From positions 13,440,948 to 13,504,947 of the forward strand of contig CM076652.1 in the NCBI GenBank assembly GCA_038496675.1: 64,000 bases of DNA, written 5' to 3'. This document shows positions 13,001 to 28,591 of the stretch, one piece after another (the first letter of the stretch is position 1; the number at the start of each line of letters is the position of its first letter). The notes beneath the pieces were generated by a model. It was not told the origin of the DNA. It did not search any database and worked only from the letters and a program-made list of their open reading frames with translations. Source of the stretch: Rachycentron canadum. Taxonomy: Eukaryota; Chordata; Actinopteri; Carangiformes; Rachycentridae. The position numbers were made by a program, and so were the translations under genes.

Positions 13001-14516
13001 AGTCGACTCACGAGGGACACATTACCTTAAAGACATGATAGATTTTTCACATTATAAAAAAACAAAAACAGTACTTGATATGGACATATGGTAATGGGAG
13101 CAATGACAGCCCATTGTTTACTCTGGGCAACTCTAGGCAAGGCAAAATGAATAAACTATGCTTTTGGCTTGGACAAGAATTAGTGCCCTCAGCAATGCAC
13201 GTAGCCAAGCATTTCTGTGTAAGGAAGACCAGTGATGAAGTAAGATGAAGGTGAAAATCAGAGGCTGAAAAAAAAAAAAAAAAAGCAGGTGTCTTCAGCC
13301 AAATCTTCCTCCTGCATAAATAGGAGGAAAAATCCCATGGCACATGTCAGGAAATAATCCAGTCATGTTTTTGTAGGTCCTCTCTGAGTGACCATTAGAC
13401 ATTAGGAGGTACTTTGTGAAAGATTGCCTGTTGTAGCTATAAGAGGGAGGCAACGGTTGACTTTAAACCACAATGTCAAGAAAAGCAGTTTTCTAAAATG
13501 GAATCATGGGAGTACATTTTGTTCAAAGTATGTGCACAGTTTCAACACAGCCTCTCTTGAGTGTTGCTTTGAATCATGACCGCAAATTTTGATGAAGATG
13601 CAACATAATGCACAAATGGAAGGAAGTAGAGTCTGAGTATAAGATTTGACCTTGGGTTAAAATGGATCCCTTGGATACCTTGATCCATTAGCTGGATGAT
13701 GATGGTAAACCATACCAGGGGTGAGATCCATTAGTTGATGACAAACTAAACATTGTGAGTCACATTGTAGCATGACAACATCACGCTTCTAGGAAACTCA
13801 TTCAGTCTGACTGATGTCACCGTGCTTAGATCATACTAATCGAATGTCCAAAGTCATGCTCTGACCTTCGGATGTTGAACTTCATGAGGGAACCAGAGTG
13901 GAAAATTCCACCATGAGTAACAAGAAAACATACCATGCATCTATACATAGTAGCAAACTTTCACTCTTTCTGCACACACCGGAATGCAACATATTGAATA
14001 TTGATTTGGGTGGAATTACGTGAGTCAGAGGTATTACAATACTCATGAGTGCAGACAGTGCAGAAAACTTGCAAGTGAAAGAGATGCATGACTCACATGC
14101 ATCTGGAGTGTTCCTATCAATGTACTGGTTGAAGTCAAGGAGAAACTGGGTGTTGTTGACTGACAACTTCAGTTCTTTGCAGTACTCCCTGAAGAAACAT
14201 TATAGATCAGTTTCAATCTCTTTGTTGTATCGTGAAAGTGGTTTGTGCACGAGTGTCTCACCTTGGAGCGATGTAGGTGTAACCAAACTCATCAAACCTT
14301 TCCAGCTGTATGGTCTCCATGGCTTTTGAAAACACAAAAACACCCAATTCAGGCTCATAACTGACATAATTGTGAAGTAGTCCAGTATATATTATCACAA
14401 TAGGTAGATTAAGCGCTATAAACTGTGATTACTATTGATGAAATGATGAAAATACTAGTATTCGTGCTCTGGATGGTTATATCACGTTAGTGGGTAATAC
14501 CTGACAAAGTAATGCA

Positions 14517-14550
<34 letters not shown>

Positions 14551-17500
14551 TTGGACAGATATGAGGTGATGGATTAAGGTAGAGAGTGTAGTTGCAGTGG
14601 GGAGACAAGAGAGAATAACTGACTGAGAAATACTTGCCTTCTTGCCCTGTTGTGACCCCAGGGAGAAAGAAATGAGGGGAGGAGGAAGTAGGGAAGACAA
14701 AGGGTGATAAAAATTCATTCATCATCTGACAAATGATGTCATACCTTGGAAAATATTCTGAAGTTTGTGAATATTTCCCACAGCAGGTAATAAGGGACTA
14801 TTCTGCAGAGGATCTAATAGACAAAGTCTAAATATATATATTTATATATATGTGTGTGTGTGTGTGTGTGTCTGCGTGTGTATAAAGTTGCAGTGCACTT
14901 TCCAGAAACAAAGGACATGAAATGAACAGAAGAGAAACTACAAAGAAACAACATGTAAACATGCAGTAATAATAAAGAAAATTCCTTCCACTCTCATGTG
15001 GTGCGTGCCCTGGCTCTGGATTTCATTTCAAATGCTGTCTGGTAATTCTTATCTCATAAATGACTTGACAGGAATCGATGGTCATCATTCACTAGTCTCT
15101 TAAAATGAAGACATTTTGGACATTGGCTTTAAAATATATTGAGTCGTGTGGTGCAGTCTGCAAAAACAATTACTGAGCACTGAGTTTCCTTGGGGTCATG
15201 GAAATCTGGTGCAGGATGAAACAATGTCCTTCACATAAAACATAACAGGCAGATTCATTGTCCTTCTGTCAGTATAGACTAGGCAGGGTGTTTCTGTCCA
15301 ATTGCTTTCTACACCATACACTGCTTCTCTTCCGTCACCTTTTCTTCAGCCTGAGTATTGGGTCATTTATTCAACAAATACAGTATTCCTGCTATATGGA
15401 TGAAAATTCATCTATCACACCCTTGGCTGGGGAATGTCCCTAATGCATTAGGAGGACAGGTGGCTGCAGGAACCACCTACTGCGGGAAAATGGTAAGATG
15501 GATTGACATATTGGTGGTCTGGCTCCAGTATGAAACTCTATATGGCTGCACAGAGAAGTTTAGAGTCCCAGACTCCCTATCGGAGTAGTCTGTGGCAGCA
15601 AAGCATGGTGTGTTACTTTCTTTAACAGGCCTGTAAACGTTCTGACAGCCTTTATGGCACAGCGACAGACTCGTTATGGCAGAGAGGGAGTGATACAGAG
15701 GCCGAAACACTCAGTCAAAATCTCATCTGTTGGAATAACTGTGCCATTAGAGTTTATGCTTTGTGGCGCCACATCAAAGTTATGAAAAATCCTCTAAAGC
15801 CAGATGGTAATGTGCTGAACCTTGTGCCTTTTAATTACACCCCTTGATTGAAGCTTCAATCTACCTATGTTTTATTAGCAAAATCATTATTAGCATTCAT
15901 ACACCACAATCATCCATCTATCCACCCCTTACACTAAACATTGGGAGAGATTAACCATGCAAACATGTAAACTACACATGCTGTGGAGGAACATAAGACA
16001 GAGGACACAGAAGAATAAGTACTTGCCCCAAGTGGAAGCTGTAAGATTCCAGTGTGTAGAAGCAGGGCAGGAGAGAATGAGTTGCACCAGAAGAAGAAAG
16101 GAATTGCACAAAGAATGACAGTTACTTGTACAGTACAGCATATATGAGAAAATATTAGTTATGTTCTGAGCTGTGAAGAGAAGTAGCCAGAGTGCATCAT
16201 ACAGTGAAACAGCCTTGAGAGCACAAACAGAGCAAAGAAATGAGCTGAAGAAAAGGAAAAAGGAGGGAGGGGAGAGAGATGTTGGGAGAAATAAAGAGAA
16301 CGAGGTGAGAACTAGTTTACAGAATAGATAGAGAGACAATAAAAAAATTAAAAAAAACAGAAGGATGTACAGACTGAAGTCCGTCTTTGAGGAGCCTTTT
16401 CTATCCATCCATGCATTACAATGCCCTGGACAGATCGCCAGGCCACTGCAGGGCCATAACCTATGCCATCCGGGGAGCCTGTTACTCACTTTAAAAAATT
16501 AGGACAGAACAGATGGATCTAAGAATGCAGATGTATAGATGTATAGAGATTGAATTTGCCACTGAAATATAATGAAAAGAAAGAAACAATGTAGAAATGG
16601 AAAAAAGGGGTAGGCGATAATGAGCAGGGAGAGGAGGTGAGGGAGTTTTCGTCTTCTCCTTAGCCATAAGTAGGGCCAAACAAGGGGAATGAAGAAGGAG
16701 AGAAGAGCAAAATGTAGACAAGATCAAAAGAGCCATTGCTTAGGGCTGGGTGTGGGAGAGGGAAAGCATGTGGATGAGTGTGTGTGGGAGTGCAGGGCGA
16801 CTGACCAGTGGGTTACACTACAAAAGAAAAGCACCATGGGGATCTGCTGATCTGAGCAGCAGATACAAAGGAGTGGTTGTGGTTCCAATGAGGATCGAGT
16901 AATACAAAGCAAAAGGAGATACTCAAGAGTTATAACTAGAGAAAGAATGCATGGGAGTTGTGAGACAGATTTAAATCTGATTGATTTGTTTGTGCACTGT
17001 TTATCACGAGAGTGTATGCTATACTCACACATAGCTTGTTTCATGTCATCCCCCAGTTTAGCTTGCATGAAGTGTTCACTGTATTTCGGCAGAACAAGGG
17101 CCAGGCTGCAGAAAAGGCAATCACAGTCAGAGTGATGATGATGATGATGGAAATTCGTGGCTGGAAGTCATATGAGTCAATAATTTGTTTTGGAAAACTC
17201 AAACTCAGCTAAATTCCGATTCAAAAGTCATTCAAAACATTTTTTCCCCAACATGTTGTGTGAAGTGCTTTTTAAACCTTGAGATGCATGTGATTAAAGA
17301 TAATTTCTGTCAATCAAAAAAAAAAAAAAAAAAAAAAAAAAGTGTCCAAAGATGTACATGAGTGAAATGTAAAACACAGTCTCTCAGAGTAAGCAAGCAG
17401 AGCTTGATTTTAGAAACAAGAGAGTGACCCCTGTTGGCTTAAGTAGTGCTCTCCATCAAGTGGAGCACTCTCAGTAGCTGGTGGCATTGAATAGCCTTAA

Positions 17501-20500
17501 GTGACAGGGTGACTTGATGAACCACTAAAACAAACTATACTGAACAGTATGAAAAATTTATAAGATGGCTGGCTCACCTGTAATCTGTTCCATTGACTGG
17601 TGCCCATGTATAGGTCCTCACTCCTCTATCTATGTACCTCTGCCAGAGATAATACACACAAGAACTGGTATTCAGCACTGCCTTGTAATATCGTAAGTGT
17701 AAGTAGTTCTGTATTCTGTAAATACAGAAAAAATAGGAAACAATCCAAGACAAAAGGGTAAATTGTAAAAATACACAATGATTAAAATATATATTTTTTA
17801 AAATATATATATATNNNNNNNNNNNNNNNNNNNNNNNNNNNNNNNNNNNNNNNNNNNNNNNNNNNNNNNNNNNNNNNNNNNNNNNNNNNNNNNNNNNNNN
17901 NNNNNNNNNNNNNNNNNNNNNNNNNNNNNNNNNNNNNNNNNNNNNNNNNNNNNNNNNNNNNNNNNNNNNNNNNNNNNNNNNNNNNNNNNNNNNNNNNNNN
18001 NNNNNNNNNNNNNNNNNNNNNNNNNNNNNNNNNNNNNNNNNNNNNNNNNNNNNNNNNNNNNNNNNNNNNNNNNNNNNNNNNNNNNNNNNNNNNNNNNNNN
18101 NNNNNNNNNNNNNNNNNNNNNNNNNNNNNNNNNNNNNNNNNNNNNNNNNNNNNNNNNNNNNNNNNNNNNNNNNNNNNNNNNNNNNNNNNNNNNNNNNNNN
18201 NNNNNNNNNNNNNNTATATATATATATATATATATATATAATTATAGCGAGATTAAGAAAATTTATGATGATAAGACTATTTTTAGCTCAAACAGTAGTA
18301 GTTAAAACATCTTCTTGTACAAAGTCTTGCACATAATCAGAAGATCATCTGTGTTTCTCTCAGTATTTCGCTTCCCCATTGAATGAATGGATAGTCTATG
18401 CTCTCCTCACTGCAAGAGGAGCTTAATTGCCACAAACAACAGTAACTCATGTCTTCCTGTAGCAGGGAGCATGACAAGTTTAAATTAAATGTGAGGAAGC
18501 ATGAAAGACAAATGGAAAGCAGAGTATAAAATCTAATTGTTTGAGAGACAGATGTTTGAAAACAAATATGCCAAAATAAGTTGATGCATTGGCTAAACAA
18601 TTTGATTATAGTGACAACACTATATTGATATTACAAAAGTGCCCCTTTTTTTCCTTCATACAATGGATATATTATTGTTTTTTTTATATGTTAATGTTAG
18701 CCCCAGTTTGTTTATTTTACAGCGTTGGAGAACAACTCAGATAGTGCAGAATAGGCAGCTGTAGAATAAAAGCATAACAAAAAGACAAAAACAACTATAA
18801 AGTTCCCAAACGTACTCTTACCTCATCCTGAGTTTTCACGAGAGTTTGAATGGTGCGTTCGCCCGTCTTACCATCGATCATCATTGTTCTGATCTACAGG
18901 GACAGACACAAAAACAAACAGTGCACATGTAGTTCCAGTGACAACGGTTCTTATTGGCTGAGAATCAGCTGATATGAAAGCTGGTACGTTTTGCATCATC
19001 ACCTCATACTCAGTAGTTTGGGACACTAACTAAATCACTGGTGGGGACTGATTGTGAGACCTGCCTGTGATTCTTCACTTGAATTTGTTTGTGTGTGTCC
19101 ATGTACTTGTATCCCCTACCTTCACTTTGATGTCATTCTCCAGCTCAGCATCAAGGAAGTCGAGGGTAACAGGTTCCTGGAATTTAGGATTCTGTGAAAA
19201 GGGTTAGATTTCAGTCTGAGATGTGACACAATTTAAAAATGCTATACACAAATCAAATGAGACATGACAGAAGCGAGGTGAACACAACTGAGAAGAACCC
19301 TGTACTTAGCCTCAAAGTTTATTATGTAATAATCCACATTCAGATCACTTTCAGATCTAAAGCCCGTATAGTTGATACAGTGTAATATTATAAAAGGCAA
19401 TGAACCATTTTACAGTTGTTATTCAGACATCCCATCTCTGAATAACTCTTACCATGGCCATCAGCCAGAGAGAGGACTATCCCTCTGCCTCTCAGCATTT
19501 CCATTGCATAAAATAGTGGACTTCAATTATTTGTGTCACAGTGTTCTTTTGTATTCAGTTAGAAGCAATGCCAATCATCTTTCTTAACACATGAATCTAA
19601 TCAAATCCAGGGCAAGGAAAATAGAGGGTAACATATGGCAGCGTTTTGACATCATATCTGTGACACCAGACACAGCTGAATCAGATTTGATGCAAAGTGA
19701 CAGTGGACCCTATTAATGTCCTCTCTTAAAAACCCTATACGTCTGAGTGGCTTTATGGTGGTATAAAATGGTAGCAGTAATCTAGTGCTTCTCTATAAAA
19801 CAGCAGTAGATGGAATCTGATACCATCTCTGTCCTCCACAGCATTCTCAAAATGCAGGGTGATGTGGTGAGAGCATGCTAGTACTATGTGGCAGTGGTGT
19901 TTCTTGTTTTTGGAATATGCAAGCAGCGACTTCAAAAATACATACATACAAAAAGTGTTGTTCTTGTCACAGCAAATCTTAAAATTTCAAATAAAACTAG
20001 CAGCAGAAAAGGTGTAAATTGGTGCACGAACAGTAAAAAAAAAAGAAAAAAAAAGCAAAAGATGCAACACTCGGTCCATTATATTGCGTAAATTGAGTTC
20101 CTTACATTTGATGGTAAGTGAAATGAAATGGAGCAGCAAAGGAAGATGATGAAGATGATGCATCTCAACATGAAAATGAGAAAAGAACTGGTAAAAGATC
20201 AAGAGGTACAACACTGGGTCATACAGAATGAAACATCAAACATACGCAAGAAAGAAGAGAATATGAAAAGGATGAAAAAAGAAAAAAGAAGTGAAAAGAT
20301 CAAATAGGGAATAAGAGAAGAGAAACAAGATTAAAAAGAGAGAATATGAGAGTGTGAGCGTGATACTGTACATCAGGAAGAGGTTTGCTGAGGAAAGATC
20401 AAAATAAAAACACAAACGCAACAGGGGAGATTTGTGTGATGAAGAAGAAATATGTACAAACGTAATCAAAATACAGAGAGAATCACTGTTCAGCAGCGAG

Positions 20501-21041
20501 ACAGAGAAAAGGGGGAGGAGAAACTAGAAGTTCTCCTGGGTGAAGGGCCAGCAGCTCCTATGGCAGCTAAATATGTATGCCTGAGGGACTCACAACAAGT
20601 TCCCCAGACTTAAAGATTTGTATATTACTGACTGTATTGAACTGGATAAAACTGTTTTATTTCATTGTATTTTATTGTATAGAAATCTAACAATGGAATA
20701 CATCAGTACAGTAACTTAAGTATGTGACATGTATGTAGTTGATTTGTATATGTAATATGTCAGGGTTAGGGTTATATCATCTATGAGATGCTGTAGAAAC
20801 AATATGTTTTTGTTCATGGCAAGGAACCCAATTTGAACTGAAATGAATTTGATTTTAATTGAAAGAGAGAGAGGGGAAGAGGTTGTTCAAAGGGCCCAAG
20901 GTCACCATCAGCACTCACACAATATCCCATATATCCCATTTGACTGATTCAATGAGACCGTAAGTGATCGACAGGCAGAATGAATACCACATTAAACTGA
21001 AGCAATGTTGCAAAGTTTACCCTTTTGTCCTGGATGACAAA

Positions 21042-21092
<51 letters not shown>

Positions 21093-24000
21093 CTTGTGCG
21101 TATGCGTGTCATAACACTATAGTTTATTTTTTTATTCTAATTTGAAAGGAAACGTAACTTAAAGTCCCATTATCAGTTTGTATTGACTTTATCATTAGTA
21201 TGTTCCTATTTTCAAAATTTCATGTTGAAACCATTTAGTGCGAATACTTAAAGGTGCAACATACTAAAATAACTACTAATATGTCTTAGAGCATTAAGAA
21301 TGACATTCAAGTATGACCTGTGGAGGTGACAGCAGGTGACTGATATACAACCAGGATTTGTCACTCACTCGGTATCAACCCTGTCACAAAATGTACTCAC
21401 ACAAACACATGCGCACAAATTACAAAACCCACATGTTTGTAAAAGTCTCCATGACCACAGAAGTCATTACAAGCAATAGAAGAAAAGCACCATCACTTCA
21501 GAGTGGGGGATTTCAGACACAGGGTTACAGCTCTCCTAATCCATAGCTCCAGCAAAAAGTAATGTTTAGCTCTAGTGACTGCTACTATATCTACTCAAGA
21601 ATTGTATCTATGTATCTGAAATACAGGAAACTCTACTGTCTACCTTTAGGAACTGCTATTTCAATCTACGGTACTGTGCTTCTACTTAGTCTCACCTCAT
21701 GAAAAGTGACAGCATACTTATTACTGAGCCTGAGCTTCCTGTTACGAATCCTTTTCTAGAAAAATTATAGACAGATTCATAGTGATGCTTTTGAAAGTCT
21801 GCAAAATGTCACATTGTGGAGGTGGGAAATTGTTAAAAGTCACAATAATAACAGTTCACCAGAAGTAAAAACCTTCAACTTTCACTGTGAAAATTATTTC
21901 TACACATACTGTCACATGCAGTTTTGACCACAGTTAATTTTTCTAGTCTGGGTGAAAAAAAAAAAAAAAGGGAAAATCCCCTTAAATCAAGGAGAAAGAA
22001 AGGAAGAATTAATATATAATATATGCATCACCTACAACTGCATTATCAGGGAAAACCAGTAGGACACATTTATAAATTCCCTGCATGTCTAGTTACGATA
22101 ATATATGTGACAATATCATCACCTTATTTGCTAATGAAAAACTAAATGTCTGTGCAACTAACTTCCTGTTATTTCCAGAGACTGAGAGTCATAGTTATGT
22201 ATTACAACAAATTGTGATTTGACAACACGTGAATTACCATGCCAAGAAAACCTAAACCTATTATTAAATAATTAGATCCATAAGTGTTTGTCTTGATGGA
22301 TTGGGCGACAGAGTTGTGGACTGATAGATGGGATGTGAGTGTGTGTCTCCAGGGATACAGGGAGGCGCTGCTCTGAACATCATGACCTCAAACACAGAAC
22401 TCAGTCCTGGCAGCACATGGCCTCTAAGAAGCCTGTCATAATCTGCATCGCCTCGAGCTGAGGGTAATGAGCTGTGGGGGGGATTCACTTAAAGGTGGGT
22501 TGGAACCACTTGCGGGGTCATGGCTAATTTCTACTGGGTCGCATCTTAAAATCTGTCAATAGCTAGAGGTCTTGCTGCATTTATGTGAGTTTAACCACTC
22601 AGGGCCTTTGGCAGGCAACACAAAATTAGTGTGGGGGCATTACATGTGGAGAAATTGTTGGATATTTCCTTCATATTTCAAATGTCAGCCATTTAAACAC
22701 ATGTAACTTTGTTATTAAAATGTTGAAAGTGGTTAAAAGTCAGATGTGCTTGTTTTAGCTTTGAGTGAGAAAATGCAAACAGCAGCAGCATGAGATATTT
22801 TCATGGTGGACCACATTCATTTATTTTCTGGGGTAAACTACTTTCACTTTCAAACCCATTACCTCTACTATATGCCAGAGTGCTTCCTTTATCAGTCATT
22901 CTTAAACATATATGTCATTTCACTGCTCAGTCTATAAACATATTTTATCTCACATGGTAATAAGTGACCTTCTAGCCGAAATATCGTGACTGACGACATG
23001 AAGTCATACTCTAACTGCTGAATCAATTCTCTTTATGAAGATTGATGGGGTGACGGCACATGGAGAAAGTTTGAAAAGAGCTGCACCATCTGCTAGCCCG
23101 CATATTATTCACAGACTGAATAGTCAGCAAATAATATAATGTTTCAAGACATGGCCCTGCTGAGCCACATAAAGTGATGCATAGGACCAGCTGCCATACC
23201 TTTGGCTGGAGATTGGGGTGCAGCAAGACGTATCCATTTGGATCAATGGCAAAGTAGTATCCATTTGGACCAATCTGATAAAAAAGATGAACAGAGGAGA
23301 TGGGACTTTAGTGATAGTACTGTGCGGTATGATGGCAAGACAATGGAGGATGTCTGCTAAAAATTTGTAAAAGAAAGACCTCACTACTCCTAAAAGAGTA
23401 TCACATGCAAATGGGCCTCATCAAAACTGTCCTAATCATTAATTACAATTAATTTTGTAGTTTTGATTGAGGGTGATTTATTACAGACTTTGGAAAAAGA
23501 ACAGAACATCTAATTAAGTCACATCACTCACTATTTGCCCTGGAAAGAAAACTGAGAAAAGTTCTTCTTAAGTGAGGAAGTCACAAGACTTAAGTTTAAT
23601 TGTTCTTGTCTGTGTGCATGCGATCACATATGGGAGTTACACTCACTGTGAAGCGTGGTGTGAGTTTCTTGATGTCATCCAGAGACACATCAATCCCCAT
23701 TACGCCAAGAATCAACTGATTCTGGTGCTGAGAGAAAATATGAGGGAGAAAGAATGAGGCAAATATAATTATCAAGTCGTGCCGCTGACTCTACCCACAA
23801 TTCAAGAATTATATATATATATATATTTTTTAGGCACCTCGCCATTTCTGTCATCTTTGGTCTTGGTTTTATTGAAGACAGGGAGTGTTCCAGTAATGAC
23901 GAGACCCAGTTCCTGATACAGACAAAAGCGGGGAACAAGGAATATTATCACATTAGAGAAAGAACAACACTTCAACATCATTGAACTGTGTATTATATGA

Positions 24001-27000
24001 CAACAAGTGATGCCATACCAGAGCATCAAGGTACACATTTGTCCATTGGACTTGTTTGGCCTGCTTATCTGCCAGAACCATGGGTCTCCCAAGAACATCC
24101 AGGTACTCCTAAATTAGACAAGCAACACCATCTTATACCCAAGATTAATGTTTCAGTGCAGACACAATGTTTATCTTAAATGCCTGATGAATGTGGAAAT
24201 CGATAAATCGTCTTCTAAATTCACCTGTGTGTTTATTCTGATGGCTCCAATGGACGGAATCTCATAGAAGTAACCTGGAAAAATGAACAAACACAAAGCT
24301 TATGGAAGGCAAACTGAAATCAAATTGAATCTTAGTCAATTTAACCTAATTATTGGATCATTACAAACTGACAACAATATTCAGTAGTGATGTGTATTGT
24401 GATCTGTGCTGTACCTTTGTTGGAGCAGGCCATCCACTGAATGGGTCCTTTATCATAGTTGTGTTGTCCAACTGAGAAGGTGAAGATCCTAACCTAGAGC
24501 AGAAGATTCAAATTAACAATATATATCATGACATTCAAACATTCACAATTAGAATATGTGCTAGATTTAAATCTAAAAAAAAAACTAAAAAACTTTGTGT
24601 CATATTTTTTGCTTAGTGTCTATGTGTGTCTATGCAATCTGATCATATTTTCCACCTTGTGCACGTTTGTGTACAAGAGTAAGTGAGTATGTGTGTGAGC
24701 AGGTCTTTGTTTCACACAATATGCAAAATGCCTCATCTGCCTCCTGTATAAACTTTTGGGTAAGGAGGATATGGAGGCACACGGAAGTTTCCACCCAAAG
24801 GGAGTTCTAAAAAGCTGAGTCTAATAAAAACTACAGCAGGAGCACATACACATAGATAAGAGCAAACAATTTACGCAGCAGTATCATATGCCTTTGTGTG
24901 TGTGTGAGACTGTGCATGTGCAAGCGTGCGCTCTCGATACCTTTTTGTCAGCATTGTATTTCTCCAGTATGGCCTGAGCTCTTTCCTCTCCTCCATCAGT
25001 AAACAGCATGATGATCTTGTTGCAGTTTGCTCTGCTAACATTTGTCTAGCAAAAAGAAATATAAATTTTTTTTTAATACATTTTTTTGTTATTTTTTTTC
25101 GCCCATGGAGCTGCCTGGCGGAGGCAGATACTTTCAGCATTTTTGGACCATCTAAAAACTTGAAAATGTATGTTCATCCATGAACTCTGGCTTAGTTAAC
25201 TTTGTCTCATCTTACGCCACCATCACATCAAAATTGCACTTGAGCAACACTCCATTTTAGCAAATCAATTATGATGATCTCTTAAAAAGTAATGGTTCAA
25301 GGCAATATTTGCAGCCGGTTTCAATGTTTTACTTTCATTTAAGTATGTATATAATCCCCAGTGGATGAATCCTAGTTATTTTGGTGACCTCCACGACTTT
25401 CATTTTATGCCATCAGCAGCATTAAATTCAAAACATCACTCATAATTTGATGGGCAGACTACCATAAATCATCTTAAACACAATCATCCACCTGCCTTTC
25501 ATCTTGTACTGTTCTTGTTTTTTCAGTCTGACGCAAACAAACTCTTATGAAGATTACAGCTGTATGAAACCATCTGAAGAGCAGTTTCACAAAACTAACA
25601 AACTTAACATATCTAACTATTTTATCACTAAAATTCTGTGAAAGACCAGGTTTAGAGTTGATCACACATAACCTCACTCAGATAATTCTTTGCCATTTCA
25701 GGGTGGCCATTCATCTGTAACAATTTTATATTTTTGTCATTGTCTGGACAGTTGAGTTGAGATAATGAATTCAACCAGCAGATGGCAGTGAAAGACAACA
25801 CTCTGCTGCTGCTGAAAATGCAACGGCATCACAAGTGACACTCATTAAAAACTTGTTTTAAGCTTCTGGTGTTCACAGTTACACAAAATAAATTTTTAAA
25901 AACAGGAAATTAGAAAATCTCACCGCAGAGAGCTGCTCAAAAGCAAACTCAAAACCTTTTGTGTAGTTTGTAATCCCTTTAGCTGTGATGTTCTGTACAG
26001 CGTCCTTCAGCACCTTCTTGTTCCTCACATTGGCTTGAACCAGATGATCGAAACACGCTGTTTTCTTCACCCTGGTATTAAACTGGGAAGCAGGGGCAAG
26101 GAGTTATAACCTGCAAATTATCAACATAACTACAACATGCATACATATGCAACAAATGGTATAAATGCAGCTCACGTAGCCACACAAACACATAGAAACA
26201 CTCCCACCTGGCCTTGGCTGTTATCAGGCAGTGGTAAACAGACACATTCATCAAACCCCACTAATTGCTTCACATCCTTGGAGCTCAACGATTTGGTACC
26301 CATGGAAACAAGATTCTGCTATATAAGAACGAGGTTAGGCAGCAACACCATCTTTTTTTAAAGGTGAGACCTCCTCATTTTCACCCCACAGCACACATAC
26401 GCACACACATGCACGCCTGCCTACTTATATACGGAGCTGTGCTACAAGTTAAATTGATGAACGTATATCCCCTTTAATATCTGAGCTGAATTTAAATTTA
26501 ACTTGTGCTGAAATGAACACAAAGGGCATTTTCAAAAAACTCACAATGACAATAAATATGAATGAACGATGACAATAAATATGAATGACAAAATGACTTC
26601 TATAACAGAAAAGAATATATATAATAAAAGTGCATGAAGGCCACGGGACAGCAGAGTAGTAAACCAACACATCTATCGTGTTACAGAACTCTTCTAAAAC
26701 AATACTGCACCTCATCGATCTCAGCTAATCAATGTGTCTCTGTGAGATGGCCGGTTTGGGAAAGGCTCAAAACCCTGATCTGCACAGACAAGCAGAGAGG
26801 CAAAAAGAGCCCTGACCGTATGTATGCATGGGGGTGTGATGCCTTCGCATATGTGCGAGTGTTTTCAATGAGCCTGACAGCCTTGAAGTTCCTTTCAGCT
26901 TCACAGCAACAGACATACACATCCTTTTTGCACTGAAAGGCAATGTCATGACGGCAGTGGTTTAACAAAAAGACTGAATCAAGAAGGCAGCTCATAAACA

Positions 27001-28556
27001 CACACACACACACACACACACAAGTGTGATGGAAGTTCACATAATTGGCCACGGAGACCACACCAGGATCTTTTATCACATTATCTATTAAAAGGAGAAG
27101 TGAGGAAGGTGAGACAGGAATGTGGGAGGGTGAGGAACAGAAAGTGAGAGGAAGAGGACAGAAAAAGAGAAGGGTGGGGCGAGGGATGTGAGTGATCTCG
27201 TGTCTAATATCTCATGTAGAGATAACGAGTTCACGTCTTACATGTGGAAAATCAATTATATCCTGATTAGAAAGATACTATTTTTTTAGATAAGCACATT
27301 ATGTAAAAACCCATATCACTGATAAATTACATTCTTGGTTTTTAAGATATTGTTATTGGCCATGCACACAAATGTGAATACAATCTACTATGAATTCCAC
27401 TGCTCCCGTGTGATCCTATTACAACAGCTCTTGTGTCTGTGTGTGTGATGGTCTAGGCCTTGGGAATGGATTAGTGAAGACACAAGAGAGAAGGCTAATC
27501 TTCAAGCCCTAATCCCACTGGACTTTCTGCTACTCTGGTTGGTACTCTGGTTTGCCAACTGGACTGACGCTAGCTAAAAGAACTGACACCAGCTAACACG
27601 GCTGAACAAGCGGGATCAAAGTGACGGCAGACTGGTGATGTGGGAGGGTGAGGGGAAAAAGGAGAGCCAAAATGAAAAAAAAAGAAAAAAAAAAGAGGAT
27701 GAGGATAAAGAGGAAAAGAATGAGCAGAGAGGAACAGCCATCAGCATTCTCCTGACCTACAGCAGCTGTTGAAGAAGTTTGTGAGCATCTTCCATGACCA
27801 AATGCCAACTTAGTCCCTGGGCTACTGTTAATGAGGAGGGATTTATGGGTAATATCAGAGATGAATGATTTAGTGTCAGGTTACAACACCCTCAGGGCCA
27901 GACATAGGGTGAAGTGTATGTGTGTGTGGGTGCGTGTATGAGTAAGTGAGTCGATGACAGAAGGAAAGGGAGAGAGGGTGACAATGAGAAAGAATAATGA
28001 GTTTTGGTGGAGGAGGAGCAAATTGACCTCCACTGATTTATAGTTTGCTGACTGATATATTGAGTGGCAATATTAAGGTAATTAAGGTATCGGTCACGTG
28101 AACATACAAGCTGTAAACAAACTACCAGTTTAACCAAATTTGGTTAAAACAGTGAACATGCATCACAGTTTAATAGCTTCTTGATCAATGTTGACCTTCT
28201 GTGCTTGCCATAATATAGGACAATAGATTTCACATGTGCACTCACTTTCAGTGTTTTGGATTACCTGTGTAAATAGCTGACTTGATTAAATCATGCCTGA
28301 CCAACTGCTTATGTTTTCTGCAATCACATGCAATGTTATTGTAATGTTATGGAAACCCTGGCAAAAGCTACTAATTTCAGATCCAAACGCACTCCACTAA
28401 TGCATCACAGCCGCTGCTCTGTCGTGTAGTTTTAGACAACAGAAGGAATACAATTCAAACAAGCCAAAAAAGTTCCAAGTCAAAACTGAGTCATACGTCA
28501 CTCTTTGAACTCATCTCACTTTGTCTCACTTTCTGAAGCCCACATGGACACACATA

Positions 28557-28591
<35 letters not shown>

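Larger units (their letters stand above)
14323..17028 (-). other. intron 22 of cacna2d1
   Basis: This 2.7-kb intron holds (CA)n at 14518-14548, a TA/TG repeat at 14831-14871 and a SINE-like fragment at 16401-16459. A 186-codon open frame on the minus strand (15929-16489) is low-complexity and hydrophobic and is not called as a gene. Confidence 0.7.
19192..23199 (-). other. intron 18 of cacna2d1, hosting candidate exon 18a
   Basis: This 4-kb intron holds the candidate cassette exon at 21696-21755 and a long TG repeat at 21047-21088. Nothing else with coding character was found. Confidence 0.7.

Noticed and set aside
15929..16489. 186-codon open frame on the minus strand in intron 22
   Set aside because: The translation is low-complexity and hydrophobic from purine-rich DNA on the other strand and overlaps a SINE-like fragment. 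No splice or start context supports it.
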